Shown here: positions 42,962 through 50,937 of the stretch, piece after piece | How positions within the stretch are numbered: the first letter of the stretch is position 1 | Layout: every line of letters starts with the position of its first letter | Virus record (IMG/VR): IMGVR_UViG_3300010354_000005 | Coordinates: 1 to 56,337 of that record | Direction: 5' to 3' (one strand) | Length of the DNA stretch: 56,337 nucleotides | Source of the DNA: a virus | Position numbers and translations under genes: made by a program | The notes under the pieces: generated by a model | What the model saw: the letters and a program-made list of their open reading frames with translations, nothing else | Told to the model about the DNA's origin: nothing | Databases searched by the model: none

Positions 42962-43196
42962 CAAATACCCGAGGTTGGTAAGAGAAGAGAAACTCTGTTA
43001 CCATCCCGGGTTTTCTAGTATGGTGCTTGCCGTTCGTACAGGGTGGGAAGATGAGTATGGTTTTGTTAAATGGGAACCCGGAGTAGAGTATGTTCAAATC
43101 CCCCGATCAGGCACTAGCGTTTGCCTTCAGGATGAGGAACGCATCAATCATATCTATCCCGAGCGCGACGTACATAGCCAACAAGACGGACAATGA
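42939..43196 (+). CDS. Hypothetical protein overlapping the next gene
   Basis: 85 residues if TTG 42939 is used (other starts at 42948 and 43020). Core KLCYHPGFSSMVLAVRTG and WEPGVEYVQIPRSG is conserved-looking. It overlaps the next gene by 107 nt in another frame, so its C-terminus may be spurious. Translation not certain. Confidence 0.4.
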   Translation: MTPVKFNDKYPRLVREEKLCYHPGFSSMVLAVRTGWEDEYGFVKWEPGVEYVQIPRSGTSVCLQDEERINHIYPERDVHSQQDGQ

Positions 43197-43575
43197 ATCG
43201 ACTAGCGACAGGCTAACTCAGTACGACCTACATGCCCAAGTCGGCATGATCTTCAGCTTCCTTTCCCGCAGACCAGATGACGAACAGGCGTATGCTTTCT
43301 ATTTGCACGGAGCGATAGAGGAGCAACGCGTCGCGGCAAAGTTGTTGATCGAGAAGTTCGGAGAGCGTTTTTCTAAATACGAATTAAACAATGTGCAATT
43401 GGAAAATGCTGCACTGTCTCGAAGTGTTCGAGAAGTGAAGGACAAGGTTGGCTTAACCCAACACAAGGCTTGGAAGTTCAGACGGAAGTTGGCTGATGCA
43501 CTAGCACCCGTACAGAACAGTTTGATGGATGCGCTGTGGGATTGGTTGCGACATCCAGAGGGAGTGGTAGAATAG
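43090..43575 (+). CDS. Hypothetical protein of the rightward operon (161 aa)
   Basis: Good site GGAGTAGAGT-ATG. N-terminal FKSPDQALAFAFRMRNAS and a helix-turn-helix-like C-terminal half (LSRSVREVKDKVGLTQHKAW, KFRRKLADALA), so a late regulator or antitermination-like protein is possible. Last gene before the strong terminator, a common place for a late-gene activator. Confidence 0.65.
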   Translation: MFKSPDQALAFAFRMRNASIISIPSATYIANKTDNESTSDRLTQYDLHAQVGMIFSFLSRRPDDEQAYAFYLHGAIEEQRVAAKLLIEKFGERFSKYELNNVQLENAALSRSVREVKDKVGLTQHKAWKFRRKLADALAPVQNSLMDALWDWLRHPEGVVE

Positions 43576-43662
43576 TTCTGCGAGTTAATCACTTGCACCC
43601 TTCTACCTTATCACAAGGTCTTTGCCCGGGAACTCCTTGAATGGAACCCCCGGGCTTTTTTT
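43566..43662 (+). terminator. Triple-hairpin terminator of the rightward operon
   Basis: Three hairpins in a row. GGTAGAA/TTCTACC (43566-43572/43601-43607) encloses a GCGAGT/ACTTGC arm. ACCTT/AAGGT is 43605-43609/43615-43619. The real terminator is GCCCGGG/CCCGGGC (43624-43630/43649-43655), then seven Ts (43656-43662). The 43576-43824 gap between convergent operons holds this and nothing coding that I trust. Confidence 0.88.
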
Positions 43663-43824
43663 CGACCAACGGCGGATATGGTTTTGCTTGGCTGTACAGT
43701 ATGACCGGCCTCAGCGCACAGGACGGAACGCTCCACGCTTGATGGGTGGATTGTAACGTGACTGATCTAGCTACCCCCGGACTGACCTGAATGTCTCCTC
43801 ACATATTCTGGCCGTTTACTTCTA

Positions 43825-44370
43825 CTACACTTCAGTCGATATAGCTACAGAGGTACTACTCTCAGCCATGCGACTCTTCAAACGACGCTCTGCTTTCTTA
43901 CGCTTGTGCGCTGCTCGGATATTCTCCAAAGCTTTGCCCGTGCGCTTCTTGCCATAGTCTGAACGTGTTACTGTTCGTGGACTTAGACGACGCCCAAGTG
44001 AATCATACTGAACATCATCGTCCTCGTCAATGGCTTCTGGGTGTGGATTAGCCGTTGCGGAAACCTTCTCCTCAGCGGGACTTACCTTACGAGGTAAACC
44101 CTTCTTCGTCGCAGCTTTCCTCTTCCGACTCTTCTTTGCAGAAGCCATAATGAATTCCTTCAGTTTGTCCTGAAGTTCTTCGACTAGATCTACCTGCTTG
44201 AACATCCACATCATCTCAGCTTCCGTAGATCTGAAGTTATCTTTTGCTACGGTTGCGGTGCGCTTGAGAAGAGCTACCAACAAGCGCGGATTATGGCAAG
44301 GTATTAGATCATCTGGTGCTTCATTAGATGCTCCGTTGCCAGAGCTAAGCTTTACTAGCATTGTGTTCAT
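43825..44370 (-). CDS. Hypothetical protein with basic region (181 aa)
   Basis: Last gene of the long minus operon. N-terminal acidic/helical part (TEAEMMWMFKQVDLVEELQD), then a nuclear-localisation-like basic stretch (AKKSRKRKAATKKGLPRK) and an acidic middle. The highly basic end suggests nucleic-acid binding. No family is recognised. Confidence 0.68.
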   Translation of the reverse strand: MNTMLVKLSSGNGASNEAPDDLIPCHNPRLLVALLKRTATVAKDNFRSTEAEMMWMFKQVDLVEELQDKLKEFIMASAKKSRKRKAATKKGLPRKVSPAEEKVSATANPHPEAIDEDDDVQYDSLGRRLSPRTVTRSDYGKKRTGKALENIRAAHKRKKAERRLKSRMAESSTSVAISTEV

Positions 44371-44828
44371 GCTACTGCCCTCCCTGTGAACTTAAGTGAT
44401 TGAGCCTTGAAGGTCGGCTCGTTTGGTAGATAGCTTGGTTCGATGTGTCTACCTGCTATCTGCTCAAAGACAATCTTGGTCATCTTCCACATCAGCTTCT
44501 TGTCGATGATGTAGTTACGCCAAGCCATCATGCGACCGTCATTAGTAAAGCCAGAACGACGGCGTATTAGATTGTTGTATTCATCGGCGGTCATCGTGAC
44601 TAAGTGGTTGCTGTAGTCTTGGCGACGGGGGCCGATGATAAGACTGACCATCCGATCAAGAGGGCAATCTTGACTAGCCGACAACGAAACATATTCGCGA
44701 GGCAGGTTATCGATACCCACCCTGAAACAATAGGTGGGCATGACGTTAGACAAGCAGCGGAGTATTACATCCTTCTCCGCCATCTCGCCTATGAACTTAC
44801 TATATAGTCGTGTCATCTTACTGCACAT
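44367..44828 (-). CDS. Hypothetical protein in amidotransferase operon (153 aa)
   Basis: Start ATG 44828 behind AGGAG (9 nt), 11 nt inside the end of the amidotransferase gene. It has CFRVGIDNLPREYVSLSASQ, with later RMMAWRNYIIDKKLMWKMTK. No family is recognised. It travels with the amidotransferase and the amidoligase, so it may be their partner or substrate protein. Confidence 0.65.
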   Translation of the reverse strand: MCSKMTRLYSKFIGEMAEKDVILRCLSNVMPTYCFRVGIDNLPREYVSLSASQDCPLDRMVSLIIGPRRQDYSNHLVTMTADEYNNLIRRRSGFTNDGRMMAWRNYIIDKKLMWKMTKIVFEQIAGRHIEPSYLPNEPTFKAQSLKFTGRAVA

Positions 44829-46101
44829 AGCTGTGTGCTCCTTTCGAAGAGTGAGGTTTAACAATGCCAGCCAACTCAAGCAGAAGATCTTCGTGCTCTG
44901 CCCACATATCAATCACGCAATCTGCACCGTAGTTAGCATCGCTGTTGATACGATCAGACAGAACTTCTGAGTTGAACTGCTTGGATGACTCGTCACCGTA
45001 CATCTCATACAGTAGAGCTGCGCACTTCATTGGGTTCTCACTTACCCAACGAATAACACCGTGATAATCCTCGGTCATCATTGCGTTATAGCTTGAGCGA
45101 ACGATGCGGGCGAGGGCTTCGGTTGATAGTCGGACTTTAGGGTTAATGCGCCGAGAGGCCATCGGTGTATTATCGCGTTTGATACCGGCTTGAACTGCGG
45201 CCTTATTAGCTTTAGCCTTGGCTTTAGCTTTTGCCCGACGTACTCGTTGGCGATTAGCTTGAGCCTTGGCCTTACCATCCCACGGGAGTTGAGCTTGAGC
45301 TGAAGCTGTTGTGGTTTCTTGTTGCTTACGTTCGACCGAAGGAGATCGGTACCCTTCCGCTTCCCACTTTTTGTACTCGCCTTCTTCTTCGAGTTCGTTC
45401 CAGTAACGCCACGAACTGCTGCTGCCGTAGTGGTTCCGCGCTTTGGGAGAGTGGTTGGTTTCTTGGTACCGACTTTTGGTGCTTGGCGACGTGTTCGTCC
45501 CACCTCCATAGTAGTTGTATGAAGGGGCTTGCTCGTATCCGTGCTTCCAAGGAGTCCATGCGTAAGTGTTTGAATACCAGACACCATCGTACTCAACACC
45601 AGCATGCTTGTTGATAATGTAAACATCGCCAGCAGCATTCATGAAGCCGAACTTATTGGACGCGCCAATGTGAACGCCGATGTACCCACGGATGTACGGA
45701 TTCTCAAGAGAGTCGGGGCTTTGCTCAAGCATAGGCTTAAGAAAGTCTTGGATGTAATGCCATGTGTCGGATTTGGTTAGATCCTTAGAGTTGCCACTTG
45801 AGAGAATACCGTTGTGTGCCATCCACAAACCATCTACCACATCGTATGGATGACAGTTGTGCAGATCAATGTCGCCGTGAGTTTTCATGCGGAAGTGGAT
45901 GACAGCTTCATAGCATGCGATCTCTTTGTAGTACAGCTCAGTTACTTCCTTGAGCGAACCGACATGCTTGTAAACTACAACGCCGCGCTCATCACCGTGA
46001 TTGACGATGGCACCGAACCCGTCTGGATTTTTTGCGTAGAAGTCCGTTAACTGTTCTGCCGTGAAGCAGTAATCCTTCGGCTGATGAATGAGAATACACA
46101 T
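44818..46101 (-). CDS. Class II glutamine amidotransferase-like protein (Ntn)
   Basis: 427 residues. Begins MCILIHQ, so Cys1 after Met removal is the Ntn nucleophile. NPDGFGAIVNHGD, HFRMKTHGDIDLHNCHPYDV and MAHNGIL are the amidotransferase class II loops (HxR...G...NxHP, HNG). It would release ammonia from Gln, or cleave gamma-glutamyl bonds, acting with the next-upstream amidoligase. The C-terminal 200 residues are Gln/Ala/Lys/Arg-rich and disordered, unlike usual family members. Good site AAGGA before ATG 46101. Confidence 0.85.
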   Translation of the reverse strand: MCILIHQPKDYCFTAEQLTDFYAKNPDGFGAIVNHGDERGVVVYKHVGSLKEVTELYYKEIACYEAVIHFRMKTHGDIDLHNCHPYDVVDGLWMAHNGILSSGNSKDLTKSDTWHYIQDFLKPMLEQSPDSLENPYIRGYIGVHIGASNKFGFMNAAGDVYIINKHAGVEYDGVWYSNTYAWTPWKHGYEQAPSYNYYGGGTNTSPSTKSRYQETNHSPKARNHYGSSSSWRYWNELEEEGEYKKWEAEGYRSPSVERKQQETTTASAQAQLPWDGKAKAQANRQRVRRAKAKAKAKANKAAVQAGIKRDNTPMASRRINPKVRLSTEALARIVRSSYNAMMTEDYHGVIRWVSENPMKCAALLYEMYGDESSKQFNSEVLSDRINSDANYGADCVIDMWAEHEDLLLELAGIVKPHSSKGAHSYVQ

Positions 46102-46133
46102 AGGTCAATTCCTTTTTGTTAAGTTGGTTGAAG

Positions 46134-47696
46134 TTATGCTGCTGATGCTTGAGGAGTGGTTTGCTCGTTATCATTTCCGCTATCCAATGATAAGTAAGAA
46201 CGCAGGTAACGATTCTCTGCCTTGCGTTCTGGTTGCATGAGCCACTGCTTGAAACCGATTGCTGTAAACTGAGTAAGTGAAACCTCGCCGGGAGTGCAGA
46301 AGGTTAGCAAGGAGTTAACAAACTCTAGGGCTGCCATTACTGATTCGTATCGCAGTGAACCACGGAAAATCCTGAACTCGATTGTCTCTGCATTCGTGAC
46401 GTTCAGGGCCTCGTAACGCTCGGTACTGTGCTTGCCGTGTATGGTGAACTTAGCCATGTGCGGCTTGAAGCGGCAGTAGTTATTGTCATAACGGCGGGCA
46501 ATCGAACGAATCAACGCCTCGTTACGGACATCGTTAAGGAAGGACTGCACACGGTAGATCTGGCCTTGAGTCAGGAACTCACGACCGACGTGGACATGCA
46601 GACCACAGGCACCACCCTCATGAGAACGGAAGCCCATCTTCAACTGAGGATTATTAAGGAACAAAGCTAACCGTTCCCGGTGTACGTCGAGACCTGCTGG
46701 TTGTGTGACCATCTCGAAGCCCTCGCCGATTGAACCGTCGCGCTCGAAGAAGCAGTACTCGCCGGTCTGCTGGGTCTTGTAGTTGACAGCCTCATGGATT
46801 GCCGCCAGCTTCTTATCCAACTGACCAGATCGGATCTGAACCTCAAGCTCGATGCCGAATGCCCTGCGGTTTTGACGGAACCACGGGGAATCTATGATGT
46901 CAAAGCCACGATTGCGAGAGCTGTGATAGCTACCCAACAGATCGCCGTAAGGAGTCCAGTGTTGGTCGCACCAGATACTAAGGCGGTCATTCCATATCAG
47001 ACCAGCAGTACGCCTGTCATCAATGTATGTATTGTTTGCGCGTGTATGAATCTGCACAGCAAACGACGTGAGGATCAGTTGACTACGGTTGTTGTGAATA
47101 CGGGTACCATTCGCTAGTTCTTTCTGCGCACATTCTCCGCAGTAAGTACCCTCCGCAGTGTAGTCTGCGTCATTACCACGCCAGCGGAAAGCCTCACCGT
47201 GTACTTCGTAGTGACCGCAGTGTGCGCGATTGAAGTGATATGTGCCAAGCCAGTTACTAAACCAAGTCTCTTGACTGTGGTTAGCTTGGGCTCGATCAGT
47301 AGATATGAAAGCATTGTGCCACTGATTAGCTATCTTTTGATAAGCTGTGGATGGACGACCGCTTTCAAGGTTCATTGTACCCGGGCCAGCATGGATACCA
47401 AGAGCAAGTATATCCATAGTGAAATGAGAGCGAAGCAGACCGGTCTTGTAGTTCTTGCCAACCTCATCAACAACTCCACGAAGCCACGCTACCATCTGGA
47501 TGCGCTCATCGCTCGTCATATTCTCCATGACGTACTGCAATAGGCAGAACCACTTGTTACGGTGTACGTTGCTACCGTTCGAGCGGCTCATCGAATACAT
47601 ATACTTCTTCATGAAAGCTTTGAAGTACCCTCTATTGTTACGGTAGTCCGTTGCTTTCCTGCGAGTGTAGTCATACAGACTGAACAGTGTGCTCAT
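46134..47696 (-). CDS. Amidoligase (COOH-NH2 ligase, Amidoligase_2 type)
   Basis: 520 residues from ATG 47696, behind AGGTGGCGGAG. About residues 160-195 have a Cys-rich CGHYEVHGEAF...EGTYCGEC zinc-ribbon-like segment. The glutamine-synthetase-like amidoligase core follows: RRAFGIELEVQIRSG, ERDGSIGEGFEMVTQP, CGLHVHVGREFL and ETIEFRIFRGSL, with the conserved Glu, His and Arg residues of the family. It would form an amide from a carboxylate and an amine using ATP. The adjacent amidotransferase makes a two-gene system. Confidence 0.82.
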   Translation of the reverse strand: MSTLFSLYDYTRRKATDYRNNRGYFKAFMKKYMYSMSRSNGSNVHRNKWFCLLQYVMENMTSDERIQMVAWLRGVVDEVGKNYKTGLLRSHFTMDILALGIHAGPGTMNLESGRPSTAYQKIANQWHNAFISTDRAQANHSQETWFSNWLGTYHFNRAHCGHYEVHGEAFRWRGNDADYTAEGTYCGECAQKELANGTRIHNNRSQLILTSFAVQIHTRANNTYIDDRRTAGLIWNDRLSIWCDQHWTPYGDLLGSYHSSRNRGFDIIDSPWFRQNRRAFGIELEVQIRSGQLDKKLAAIHEAVNYKTQQTGEYCFFERDGSIGEGFEMVTQPAGLDVHRERLALFLNNPQLKMGFRSHEGGACGLHVHVGREFLTQGQIYRVQSFLNDVRNEALIRSIARRYDNNYCRFKPHMAKFTIHGKHSTERYEALNVTNAETIEFRIFRGSLRYESVMAALEFVNSLLTFCTPGEVSLTQFTAIGFKQWLMQPERKAENRYLRSYLSLDSGNDNEQTTPQASAA

Positions 47697-48033
47697 CTCC
47701 GCCACCTTTCTTCTCCTTAGGGAATGGAACTTTAGTAAAACTACCAACTGAATCGATCTTCTTGTTGAACTTCTCATCAAGTTTACGAACTCGGTTGGCA
47801 GTCAAGGATGTATTGCATTGCAGCTCATTAAGAAGCTCGTGGTTATCCCAGCACTCGATGTCATCGTAGTCTGCTTCCCATGTGCCTCCATTGGTATGAA
47901 TCTCACCGATGCAAGAATAGTCACTGTCATAAACCACATCCCAACTAAACTCACGGCGCATAAAATCTATAACCTTCTGCGCAATGTGTCCGTTGCCGGG
48001 ACGAAATGCCCTCAGCCAAACTCTATCAGTCAT
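47671..48033 (-). CDS. Hypothetical protein (120 aa)
   Basis: Overlaps the amidoligase start by 26 nt, so it is likely translationally coupled to it. The middle (EIHTNGGTWEADYDDIECWD, NHELLNELQCNTSLTANRVR) is mixed alpha/beta. The tail is basic (KKEKKGGGDE region). No known family; a partner or small regulator is possible. Confidence 0.65.
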   Translation of the reverse strand: MTDRVWLRAFRPGNGHIAQKVIDFMRREFSWDVVYDSDYSCIGEIHTNGGTWEADYDDIECWDNHELLNELQCNTSLTANRVRKLDEKFNKKIDSVGSFTKVPFPKEKKGGGDEHTVQSV

Positions 48034-48412
48034 CGCTGTCTCCTTTTTGGTGCTTCTCTAGTTCATCATGAATACGATCCATGCCTACGTCAACGGTGTC
48101 GCTTATCTTCTCGCACCATTGCATTGCTTCTGCAATGTCCTCGTCACTGAAGTTAGCCAGCTTGAATATGAGTGTCGCACCGCCGGCTGATACCGCAGCG
48201 AACTGCATGCCAACGGGTGCGCGAACGTGTTCTGGTGCCCTGCGTGTGCCAATTGAGATGAGCTTGGCCGCATGTGAAACACCAGATAAGTAGCGAACTA
48301 TCTCAGTGAATGTCTCGCCTTTGATGGCCCTCAAGTTATCGAAGTACTCTTGCAAGCTACTCTCGATATACTTTTTGTTGTCCTCAATTGCTTTCTTGAT
48401 TGGATCAGTCAT
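48026..48412 (-). CDS. Hypothetical protein (128 aa)
   Basis: Helical and acidic (EDNKKYIESSLQEYFDNLRA), with a small domain in the middle and a SDEDIAEAMQWCEKISDTVD helix. No family is recognised. It overlaps its neighbours by a few bases. Confidence 0.65.
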   Translation of the reverse strand: MTDPIKKAIEDNKKYIESSLQEYFDNLRAIKGETFTEIVRYLSGVSHAAKLISIGTRRAPEHVRAPVGMQFAAVSAGGATLIFKLANFSDEDIAEAMQWCEKISDTVDVGMDRIHDELEKHQKGDSDD

Positions 48413-48642
48413 GACTTCTCCTTGTAAGGATCTCCTTGTTCATAATCCATGCCCATGAGTTTGTATGCTTCGTCAAGTTCTTCTTGGGTCATGTCCGTAC
48501 TACCCCAACCCCTAGGTGGAGCTGGTTGCTGCTGCTGCCTTGCTGCTATCTGCTTGAACTTCTTGCGTAGATCTGTGTCAAGCGAGGTCGTATAGGCGAA
48601 GTCACGCCTGACCTGCTTGCGTAAGTCGCGTCGAGTCATCAT
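48409..48642 (-). CDS. Small basic hypothetical protein (77 aa)
   Basis: Start ATG 48642 behind GGAGATTCCA (a second ATG follows at 48639). Very basic start (MMTRRDLRKQVRRDFAYTTS), a Gln-rich middle and an acidic end (QEELDEAYKLMGMDYEQGDP). Possibly nucleic-acid binding. Function unknown. Confidence 0.6.
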   Translation of the reverse strand: MMTRRDLRKQVRRDFAYTTSLDTDLRKKFKQIAARQQQQPAPPRGWGSTDMTQEELDEAYKLMGMDYEQGDPYKEKS

Positions 48643-48676
48643 TGGAATCTCCAAAGGTTGAAGATGAGAAAGGGGA

Positions 48677-48709
48677 GTCGCCCTCCCGTTAGGGAAAGAG
48701 GGCGGCGAC
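48677..48709 (-). other. Intercistronic hairpin
   Basis: GTCGCC (48677-48682) pairs with GGCGAC (48704-48709), with CCCTC/GAGGG stacked inside, between two minus genes. It could slow RNA decay or act as an attenuator. No long T-run follows, so it is not a clear terminator. Confidence 0.45.
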
Positions 48710-48715
48710 CCGAGG

Positions 48716-49042
48716 TTAAAAAGGTGAGAAGTGTGGGACTTTAGACTTGACCTTAGTGCCGAGGTTGTCGATAACATCATCGACCTCCCATCCCTCGACT
48801 CTTGATATTGATTCAAGTAAGGCCGGGTTCTTGTGGATTACTTCTAGTGCTTTGCGCTCTGCTTCTCCTGCGCTGCTTGCTTCTACTGGATAGTCGCACA
48901 CCAAAAGCTTTGACATCTGAACGATATACTTCTTGGTTCTTACTGGCATCTCGGGCCCCGCTCCGGTGTCACTCTTCTGGAACTTGACCTTGGAGATCGG
49001 TGTTACTGGTTGAAACAACGGCGTGAATGGATTGACTTTCAT
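48716..49042 (-). CDS. Hypothetical protein (108 aa)
   Basis: N-terminal Pro/Phe-rich stretch, then ASSAGEAERKALEVIHKNPA and a WEVDDVIDNLG segment, which resembles a small alpha/beta fold. No membrane part. Function unknown. Confidence 0.62.
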   Translation of the reverse strand: MKVNPFTPLFQPVTPISKVKFQKSDTGAGPEMPVRTKKYIVQMSKLLVCDYPVEASSAGEAERKALEVIHKNPALLESISRVEGWEVDDVIDNLGTKVKSKVPHFSPF

Positions 49043-49065
49043 TACCCTTCTCCTTATCGTATGAT

Positions 49066-49377
49066 TTAGTTATGAACATAAGGTAGATCTTTTAACTTCT
49101 CCATGCACTGCGAGAAGTATGTCATGTAGAGCACCTCACCACAGTGACCTAGCGTGACACTCAACTTGCAGACATGCCCCTCAGGTAGATCCCCTCGGAG
49201 TACATGACCGTGTGAGTCAACCGGTATCTCCGTTTGTCCCACCTGAATTGAAGCCCCCTGACTGCACATTGCTTCCTTTGTTTCTTGGAGACTTCCTGCT
49301 TCTGCGTTCCTTACTAGCAGATGCACCGCTAACAGGGCAAGCAGAAGGTATATGCAAAGACGGTACCATAGCGACAT
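49066..49377 (-). CDS. Secreted cysteine-containing protein (103 aa)
   Basis: Start ATG 49377 behind GGAGGGAATCAAG. A classical signal peptide (LCIYLLLALLAVHLLVRNAE-A) is followed by a mature domain with four cysteines (CSQG, HVCKLS, HCGEV, QCMEK), likely disulfide-linked in the periplasm. It shares the HxCKxS pattern with the 50134 gene, so the two are probably relatives. It overlaps the upstream membrane-protein gene by 161 nt. Confidence 0.65.
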   Translation of the reverse strand: MSLWYRLCIYLLLALLAVHLLVRNAEAGSLQETKEAMCSQGASIQVGQTEIPVDSHGHVLRGDLPEGHVCKLSVTLGHCGEVLYMTYFSQCMEKLKDLPYVHN

Positions 49378-49582
49378 CTTGATTCCCTCCATCAAACTCT
49401 CGCTCCTTGATCTCATCTCTGATATAGATATAGATCGGGATGCTAGAGTACATCAAAGAAGCGAAGAAGGCGTATACATCAGGCACCCTCAACGCACCCA
49501 TAATTACCCATGCCATACCAAATGTCAACAGTATGACAAAGACGGTAAACGTAGATACAAGCAAGTTCATTAGTCTATTCAT
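49217..49582 (-). CDS. Two-helix membrane protein (121 aa)
   Basis: Two hydrophobic segments (LMNLLVSTFTVFVILLTFG, then AFFASLMYSSIPIYIYIR) and a long polar, glycine-rich tail (residues 80-120). The tail overlaps the next gene in another frame, an arrangement like Rz/Rz1. Start ATG 49582 is coupled to the previous stop. Function unknown. Confidence 0.6.
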   Translation of the reverse strand: MNRLMNLLVSTFTVFVILLTFGMAWVIMGALRVPDVYAFFASLMYSSIPIYIYIRDEIKEREFDGGNQDVAMVPSLHIPSACPVSGASASKERRSRKSPRNKGSNVQSGGFNSGGTNGDTG

Positions 49583-49583
49583 A

Positions 49584-50132
49584 TCACCACCATGAGTCGT
49601 AGAATATTGCATTATCTTTAACATCTTTGCTGGCTTTCAGTAGGAACGAGTCAAGACTTTCAAGATCCTCAGGATAGATTGTCTCTGCTCCGAAGAAGAA
49701 TCCGCTCCGTGGTTTGAGCTGATCCTTGTCCCTAGCGTTGGCTAAGTCTGCAATGTCCTCAGCAAACAACCTTACTGTTGCACAATTGAAAACTTCAGCA
49801 CCGCCGGCACCTGTACGTTCTCGCCACAGATCTTCCATCCATCCATGAAGAGCATTGAACTTGCGCCAGTAGTGGTACTGTGAATCTATACAGCCACTCT
49901 CATGTGCAAGTTTGTCTGCCTTCATCAAAGAACTCCAATAGGCTTCACGATCATTAGTTGTCATCAATGAAAGCTCTGCGTCACTCTTGTCAGTAAAGCC
50001 AGAGAAGTATCTTGCTGCTCTCCGAGCTGGGAAATTATATGCAGTAACATCACCTACTGGATCATCCAAGTGCCTAACGTACTTCTCTACAACTGGTAGT
50101 GGTACTTTATATGCGTACATATCGAGACCCAC
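49584..50132 (-). CDS. Hypothetical phage protein MGLDMYAY family (182 aa)
   Basis: Begins MGLDMYAYKV, a start I recognise from a common uncharacterised phage family (GLDMYLxxK). It has a FSGFTDKSDAELSLMTTN segment and a helical middle with YHYWRKFNALHGWMEDLW. Cytoplasmic. Function unknown. Confidence 0.72.
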   Translation of the reverse strand: MGLDMYAYKVPLPVVEKYVRHLDDPVGDVTAYNFPARRAARYFSGFTDKSDAELSLMTTNDREAYWSSLMKADKLAHESGCIDSQYHYWRKFNALHGWMEDLWRERTGAGGAEVFNCATVRLFAEDIADLANARDKDQLKPRSGFFFGAETIYPEDLESLDSFLLKASKDVKDNAIFYDSWW

Positions 50133-50133
50133 G

Positions 50134-50415
50134 TTACCTCCCTTTCAAAGTAGTGATACATTTTTGATAAGTACTTTCGTACATCTTCTGCTTACAAGCT
50201 TTCTCAAAGTATGAGAACTTGCATGGGTGAGACATAGGCCAGCCGCTAGAATCTACGGCACCAGCCCGTGTCTCTATCTTAAGCTCTGTAACTGAACGCT
50301 GCGCATTCTCTTGGCACTGAGCGATAACTTCCTCAGTTGTTAGTCTGCGCGAATCGCTGTCGGCAAGATGCACAGAGCCAGCAACCAATCCGACAGTGAG
50401 TAGTTGGTATATCAA
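50134..50415 (-). CDS. Secreted cysteine protein (93 aa)
   Basis: Signal-like start (MIYQLLTVGLVAGSVHLA), then four cysteines (IAQCQE, HPCKFS, KACKQ, QKCITT). The HPCKFSY...ESTYQKC segment is close to the 49066 product and weakly to the 50412 product, suggesting a small family of exported disulfide proteins. Overlaps the next gene by ATGA. Confidence 0.65.
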   Translation of the reverse strand: MIYQLLTVGLVAGSVHLADSDSRRLTTEEVIAQCQENAQRSVTELKIETRAGAVDSSGWPMSHPCKFSYFEKACKQKMYESTYQKCITTLKGR

Positions 50416-50747
50416 TAGTCATCCCTCCATATACATTCCATGCTGTAATCAAAGTCATCAATCCCCATGTAGGTAGTTACATCGTACATTGGGAAGTTGA
50501 CAATGAACACACGCTGAGTAGGAGAGTAGATCGAACAGCCCTTCATGATGTACCCCTTATCATCTATGACTGTCACTGATCCACCCGGCATACCCCTGAA
50601 TTCGCATGGATGATTAAAGAAATGCCTGACCTTGGGTTCAGTCCTGCTTTCCCAGCAGTGCTCAACCTGAACTGGCTTGGCATCGGCGGTCAGATAGTAG
50701 GCACCCAACACTGCAAGTATCAGTGCCCCTGCTGTTAGCTTGCTCAT
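50412..50747 (-). CDS. Secreted cysteine protein (111 aa)
   Basis: Signal peptide MSKLTAGALILAVLGAYYLT-ADA, then cysteines in EHCWES, HPCEFR, KGCSIY and MECIW. The NHPCEFRG part resembles the neighbouring HPCKFS proteins. Likely periplasmic. Part of the envelope-protein run 49-54 kb. Confidence 0.68.
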   Translation of the reverse strand: MSKLTAGALILAVLGAYYLTADAKPVQVEHCWESRTEPKVRHFFNHPCEFRGMPGGSVTVIDDKGYIMKGCSIYSPTQRVFIVNFPMYDVTTYMGIDDFDYSMECIWRDDY

Positions 50748-50929
50748 TCGGGATTCTCCAAGCAGTTAATCATCTTCTTGATAGCTTCGTACTCGTCAGT
50801 GCTATTGACCGGGAGTTCTTTGGCTAACTCGGACAAGAGGATGAGGGAGTTATCTTCTATGATCTTAAAGGATCTGGTGCCCGAGTCACTGAGGATCCTG
50901 ATGTGTGCTTGTATTTCATAGTCTAACAT
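50744..50929 (-). CDS. Small acidic hypothetical protein (61 aa)
   Basis: Start ATG 50929 behind AGGAGGAGCA, overlapping the next gene by ATGA. Mostly helical (LILLSELAKELPVNSTDEYE). No membrane helix and no family. Confidence 0.65.
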   Translation of the reverse strand: MLDYEIQAHIRILSDSGTRSFKIIEDNSLILLSELAKELPVNSTDEYEAIKKMINCLENPE

Positions 50930-50937
50930 TGCTCCTC

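Noticed and set aside
45309-45614. 101-codon plus-strand ORF opposite the amidotransferase tail
   Set aside because: Overlaps the disordered tail-coding region in the opposite direction; no site and no domain.
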